Assembly (NCBI GenBank): GCA_903892415.1
Contig: CAITIQ010000377.1
Span: 1-64,000 of the forward strand
DNA from: an uncultured delta proteobacterium
Lineage (GTDB): Bacteria; Myxococcota_A; Polyangia; Polyangiales; Polyangiaceae
Length of the DNA stretch: 64,000 nt
Direction of reading: 5' to 3'
This document shows positions 61,210 through 64,000 of the stretch, piece by piece. The notes under the pieces are model-generated. The model did not search any database. It worked only from the letters and a program-made list of their open reading frames with translations, and was not told the origin of the DNA. A program made the position numbers and the translations under genes. The stretch's first letter is position 1. Each line of letters starts with the position of its first letter.

Positions 61210-62655
61210 ATGCGTCTGAAGATCGTCGCTATCTTTTCGTTGGTCGTGCTCGCGGTCGCCGGGTTGGCCTTCGCGCTTTCACGCGCGGCCGTCACCGCCA
61301 TGGTTGCGCCCGATGCTGCCGCCGCACCGCGCACGCTCGAGGCCGCGAGCGCACAACTGCAGGTCGAGGGGCTTTCGACCGAACGCTGGCTTTCCGGGAG
61401 AGCAGCGGACCCCGCGGCGCGTGAGCCGTTCGCCGCGGGCACGGCCAACGCTCGTTCCGAGGCGGCGACCAGCGTCGCCGACAAGATCAACGAGGCTGCT
61501 GCGAGCGCGCCCGAGCTGTTTGGCGTACGCGCCTCGCTCGTGCTGCTGGTGGACGCTCAGGGTGTCGTGCTCGGTCGCAACGGGTCCAAGCAACTTCGCG
61601 GGGACAACCTCGCTGTGGCTTACCCTTCGCTGAAGACCGCACTCGAGGGCGGCGTCGCTTCGACGGATATCTGGGTCAACCGTGAACGCAACGAGCAGCT
61701 GTTCGCGTCCTTCGCGCCTGTTCGCGCGGCAGACGGCAAGATCGTCGGCGCGGTGGTGTTCGCTAGCTCAATCACCGATGAGCGGTTGACCTCGGCCAGC
61801 GAGAAGACCAGCGGCAATCCGATCGCCATTGCGGTGAAGTCGGGCAATGCGCTGGAGCTGGTGGCAAAGTCCAACGGCTTCTCCGGGGAGCTGGCCAGCG
61901 CGGTCGCACAGAACCAGGCTGCTGAGGCCGGTATGCAAGCGCTCAGCGCCGCCAAGGCCATTGACCTTCCCGGCCTGCCTGCAGGCCACGTCGGCTTGGC
62001 CCGCGCCCTCGGCGGCTACGGAGACGGTAAGCGCGCCGTGCTGATCGCCATCAGCGCTCCCCCAGCGAAGAGCGTAGGCTCGGCGTTGCTTTGGCCGGCG
62101 CTCGGCGCCGCGCTTTTCGGCCTGCTGCTCGCGGTGATCGCCGGCTACTTGATGGACGCCTATCTCTCCAAGCCGGTGGCCGAGATTGAAGACGGCCTGC
62201 TCGCGATCATGAACGGTCAAACCAACCGCCGTCTGGATCTTGAGCATGCGGTCCTCGGCGGCATCGTGTTTCGCATCAACTCGCTGTTGAACCAGCTGTT
62301 CGGCGTGTCCGAGGACGACACCGACGAGGAAGGGCGTCCCTCGCGGGCTCCCAGCGCGAAAGGGCTGACTGCAGCGCTGAGCGTCGATGAGCGGGTGGTC
62401 ACCCAAGCGGCGATCGATCCCAGCGGGGCGCTGTTCAGCGAGTCGGTCGAGGCCTATCACAAGCGCGTCTTCGACGAGTATTTGACGGCCAAGCGCGGTG
62501 TTGGGGACCCGACCGATCACATCACCTTCACCGACTTCCTCGAGCGTCTGCGTTCGAGCGAGGCCGAGATGACGCAAAAGACGGGTAAGCCGGTGCGCTT
62601 CCGCGTCGAGCAGCGCGAGAAGGAAGTAGCGCTCGTCGCCATCACCGAGAGCTGA
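61210..62655 (+). CDS. Cache/HAMP sensor-like protein of MXAN_5187 type
   Basis: 481 residues from ATG 61210; AGGAG lies upstream. An N-terminal signal anchor helix, a periplasmic cache-like domain (LVLLVDAQGVVLGRNG, FASFAPVRAADGKIVGAVVFASS), a second membrane helix near 300 (LLWPALGAALFGLLLAVIAGY), a HAMP-like segment (YLSKPVAEIEDGLLAIMNG), then a cytoplasmic domain ending DHITFTDFLERLRSSEAEM and FRVEQREKEVALVAI. The final domain resembles that of the myxobacterial MXAN_5187 family. No kinase, cyclase or methyl-accepting domain is present, so the output is unknown. Confidence 0.75.
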   Translation: MRLKIVAIFSLVVLAVAGLAFALSRAAVTAMVAPDAAAAPRTLEAASAQLQVEGLSTERWLSGRAADPAAREPFAAGTANARSEAATSVADKINEAAASAPELFGVRASLVLLVDAQGVVLGRNGSKQLRGDNLAVAYPSLKTALEGGVASTDIWVNRERNEQLFASFAPVRAADGKIVGAVVFASSITDERLTSASEKTSGNPIAIAVKSGNALELVAKSNGFSGELASAVAQNQAAEAGMQALSAAKAIDLPGLPAGHVGLARALGGYGDGKRAVLIAISAPPAKSVGSALLWPALGAALFGLLLAVIAGYLMDAYLSKPVAEIEDGLLAIMNGQTNRRLDLEHAVLGGIVFRINSLLNQLFGVSEDDTDEEGRPSRAPSAKGLTAALSVDERVVTQAAIDPSGALFSESVEAYHKRVFDEYLTAKRGVGDPTDHITFTDFLERLRSSEAEMTQKTGKPVRFRVEQREKEVALVAITES

Positions 62656-62734
62656 GCGTTTTGTAGGGCGAGCTGACCGGCCGTGATCGCTGGTCAGCCC
62701 GCTTGAAGGGTCGAGCCGAAGTCCTTGGCCGCTA

Positions 62735-63619
62735 CTACTTGCCGGGCACGCGGACGAACTCTTCCAGGTTCGGCACCAGCGTTACCTCGATGCGGCGGTT
62801 CTTCTGCTTGGTTTCCGGCGCGTCATTGGCCGCCACCGGATCGAACTCGCCGTAGCCGGCGGCCGAAAGGTTCTTCGCGAGCACCTTCGCGTCGATGAAG
62901 ATTTTGACGACCTCGACCGCGCGGGCGGTGGAGAGCTCCCAGTTGGACGGGAACTTCGGCGTCGAGATGGCGACGTTGTCGGTGTGGCCGGCGACCTGGA
63001 ATTGGCGGTCCGGCATCGCCGCGAGCACCTTGCCGACCTCCGCCAAGGTGTCCCGACCTTCTTTGCGAACCTCCGCCTTGCCAGAGTCAAAAAGCACGTC
63101 TGTGGGGAGCTCGATCACCATGCGCCCGTTGCGCAAAACCACCTTCAGTTTGCCGGCATCGGCCAGCTTTTGGAAGCGCTTGATCAGCTCCTGAAACTGC
63201 GCGACCCGGGCCTCGGCAGCGGCCTGTTGTTTGCGCAGCTCCTCAAGCTGCTTGCGCATATCGGTCAAGGCCTGGGTCAGGCTGCCCTTCTCGGTCGAGA
63301 GCTGGTCGAGGCTGACGCCGGCCGACTTGAGCCGGTCTTGCAGCGCGACGTTCATCACCGAAATTTCGTCGAGCTTGCGAATGAGTTCGGCCTGCGCGAC
63401 GTTGGCTTCTTCGATCTTGCCGTCGCGACTACGCATCTCCGCTTGGATCCGGGCCACATCGTTTTGAGCGGCTTGAAGCTTGCGTGCCAGATCGGTCGAG
63501 CGGTTGCGCTCAAACTGCAGGTCGGCGAGGGCTTGGGTATAGAGCTCCTTCTTGACGCAGCCGACCAGACTTGCGCAGGTGAGTCCGATGATGAACGCTC
63601 CGCGGGCTCTAGAGATCAT
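62735..63619 (-). CDS. OmpA-domain lipoprotein (Pal/MotB-like peptidoglycan binding)
   Basis: 294 residues from ATG 63619 with AGGAG upstream. Lipobox SLVGC (Cys21), then a long coiled coil (~25-150, ARKLQAAQNDVARIQAEM and LDQLSTEKGSLTQALTDM), then an OmpA/MotB C-terminal domain: TDVLFDSGKAEVRKEG, FQVAGHTDNV, NWELSTARAVEV, YGEFDPVAAND and KQKNRRIEVTL. It tethers an outer-membrane-side anchor to peptidoglycan. MotB is excluded because it has a lipobox in place of a membrane helix with the motor aspartate. Divergent by 14 bp from the next gene. Confidence 0.88.
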   Translation of the reverse strand: MISRARGAFIIGLTCASLVGCVKKELYTQALADLQFERNRSTDLARKLQAAQNDVARIQAEMRSRDGKIEEANVAQAELIRKLDEISVMNVALQDRLKSAGVSLDQLSTEKGSLTQALTDMRKQLEELRKQQAAAEARVAQFQELIKRFQKLADAGKLKVVLRNGRMVIELPTDVLFDSGKAEVRKEGRDTLAEVGKVLAAMPDRQFQVAGHTDNVAISTPKFPSNWELSTARAVEVVKIFIDAKVLAKNLSAAGYGEFDPVAANDAPETKQKNRRIEVTLVPNLEEFVRVPGK

Positions 63620-63633
63620 GGGAGACTCCTAAC

Positions 63634-64000
63634 ATGGCGAATGACTCGTGCCAAAGTCGAAGGACCACAGGGGCTGTGGCTGTTTCTGTTGAAGAAGGCC
63701 CGAGTCATCGCGTTCGCGGAGCCCGTTGGAGCGTGCTCGCGCTGCTCGTTGCATGTTCGGACGCCGGTCGCGCTGGGTTGCCCCCCGCTCATTCCACCGC
63801 CACGCCCGGCGAAACCGCTCAGACCAGCGTCGTCTCGAGCGCAGCGACGCCGCCCGCTGCCGAGCCTTCGCCGGCTTGGGTGGAGCTGGTTCGGCTGGAG
63901 CGTTTCCGCGAGGCGCACAATGCGCTGGAGCAGCTGGATGACGCGGCCAAGTCTAGCCCCGAGATGCGCTTTCTACGCGCTCGCGTGGCCAAGGAGGCGG
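63634..64000 (+). CDS. Lipoprotein with helical repeats, partial (runs off right edge)
   Basis: Open from ATG 63634 to the window end (~122 codons, no stop). GGGAGA eight bases before the ATG serves as ribosome site; the start lies 14 bp from the divergent OmpA gene start. The hydrophobic segment WSVLALLVAC gives a lipobox at residue ~39, followed by a Thr/Ala/Ser linker and a helical region (WVELVRLERFREAHNALEQLDDAAKSS) that looks like the first TPR-like hairpin of, for example, a lytic transglycosylase; the family is not certain. The region before the hydrophobic core overlaps an inverted repeat. A second frame over the repeat reads MTRAK...KKARVI but is not in phase with the lipobox. Confidence 0.65.
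   Translation, partial: MANDSCQSRRTTGAVAVSVEEGPSHRVRGARWSVLALLVACSDAGRAGLPPAHSTATPGETAQTSVVSSAATPPAAEPSPAWVELVRLERFREAHNALEQLDDAAKSSPEMRFLRARVAKEA
63641..63708 (+). repeat. Inverted repeat over the start of the right-edge lipoprotein gene
   Basis: ATGACTCGTGCC (63641-63652) and GGCCCGAGTCAT (63697-63708) form a 12-bp inverted repeat with one mismatch, again with a 44-bp spacer, as at 19919-19988. Confidence 0.7.

Overview
The window is about 64 kb of high-GC DNA with dense, often overlapping genes and frequent GTG or TTG starts. It looks like a chromosomal segment of a Myxococcota (delta-proteobacterial) bacterium. The support is two eukaryote-like Ser/Thr kinases (one fused to a SUMF1 domain), a MopE-type metal-binding lipoprotein, a sensor of the MXAN_5187 type, about a dozen secreted lipoproteins with Ser/Gly/Pro-rich linkers, and an alpha-2-macroglobulin-like giant protein. 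Species cannot be assigned from sequence alone. No insertion sequence, prophage or CRISPR array was seen.

Left part (1-27963). The window opens with the end of an operon for a membrane ETF:quinone oxidoreductase-type Fe-S protein and a coupled membrane protein that runs off the left edge. A four-gene polysaccharide operon follows (UDP-GlcNAc 2-epimerase, GT4, flippase, methyltransferase), then mixed housekeeping and envelope genes: a TauE-like permease, a YbaK deacylase, a GT39, a lipid kinase, a SIR2-like protein, an AraC/SnoaL divergent pair, a pseudouridine synthase-methyltransferase fusion coupled to a LolA-like lipoprotein, a Ser/Thr kinase with a secreted PEGA-like partner, the macroglobulin-like protein, and purL.

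Middle (28015-43490). A compact flagellar block lies on the + strand: flhB, flhA, flhF, a sigma-28-like gene, flgF/G, flagellin 1, a GH73 hydrolase, flagellin 2, a chimeric mini-ORF, flagellin 3, fliD, fliS, flgM, flgN, flgK, flgL, csrA, fliW. It holds export gate, sigma/anti-sigma switch, filament, cap, chaperones and the CsrA-FliW post-transcriptional switch. No flhG, motA or motB lies in the block. Flagellins 2 and 3 sit in a roughly 1.3 kb tandem duplication whose junction fuses the 5' end of fliD to the 3' end of the hydrolase gene. A strong hairpin closes the block.

Right part (43589-64000). This holds a kinase-SUMF1 fusion, several lipoproteins (one with a cupredoxin-like domain), eno-alaX, a two-gene module of a DotU/TssL protein with a miniature IcmF/TssM, a BASS transporter, a membrane-anchored methyltransferase-like protein, a cyclophilin lipoprotein divergent from a TetR regulator, tRNA-His, an HDAC-like deacetylase, a cache/HAMP protein, an OmpA-domain lipoprotein, and a partial lipoprotein gene at the right edge.

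The most notable items are the flagellin-unit duplication with its chimeric mini-gene, the stand-alone TssL/mini-TssM pair, a recurring inverted repeat (about 12-bp arms, 44-bp spacer) placed over gene starts, and a pseudopilin-like module inside the macroglobulin-like protein.
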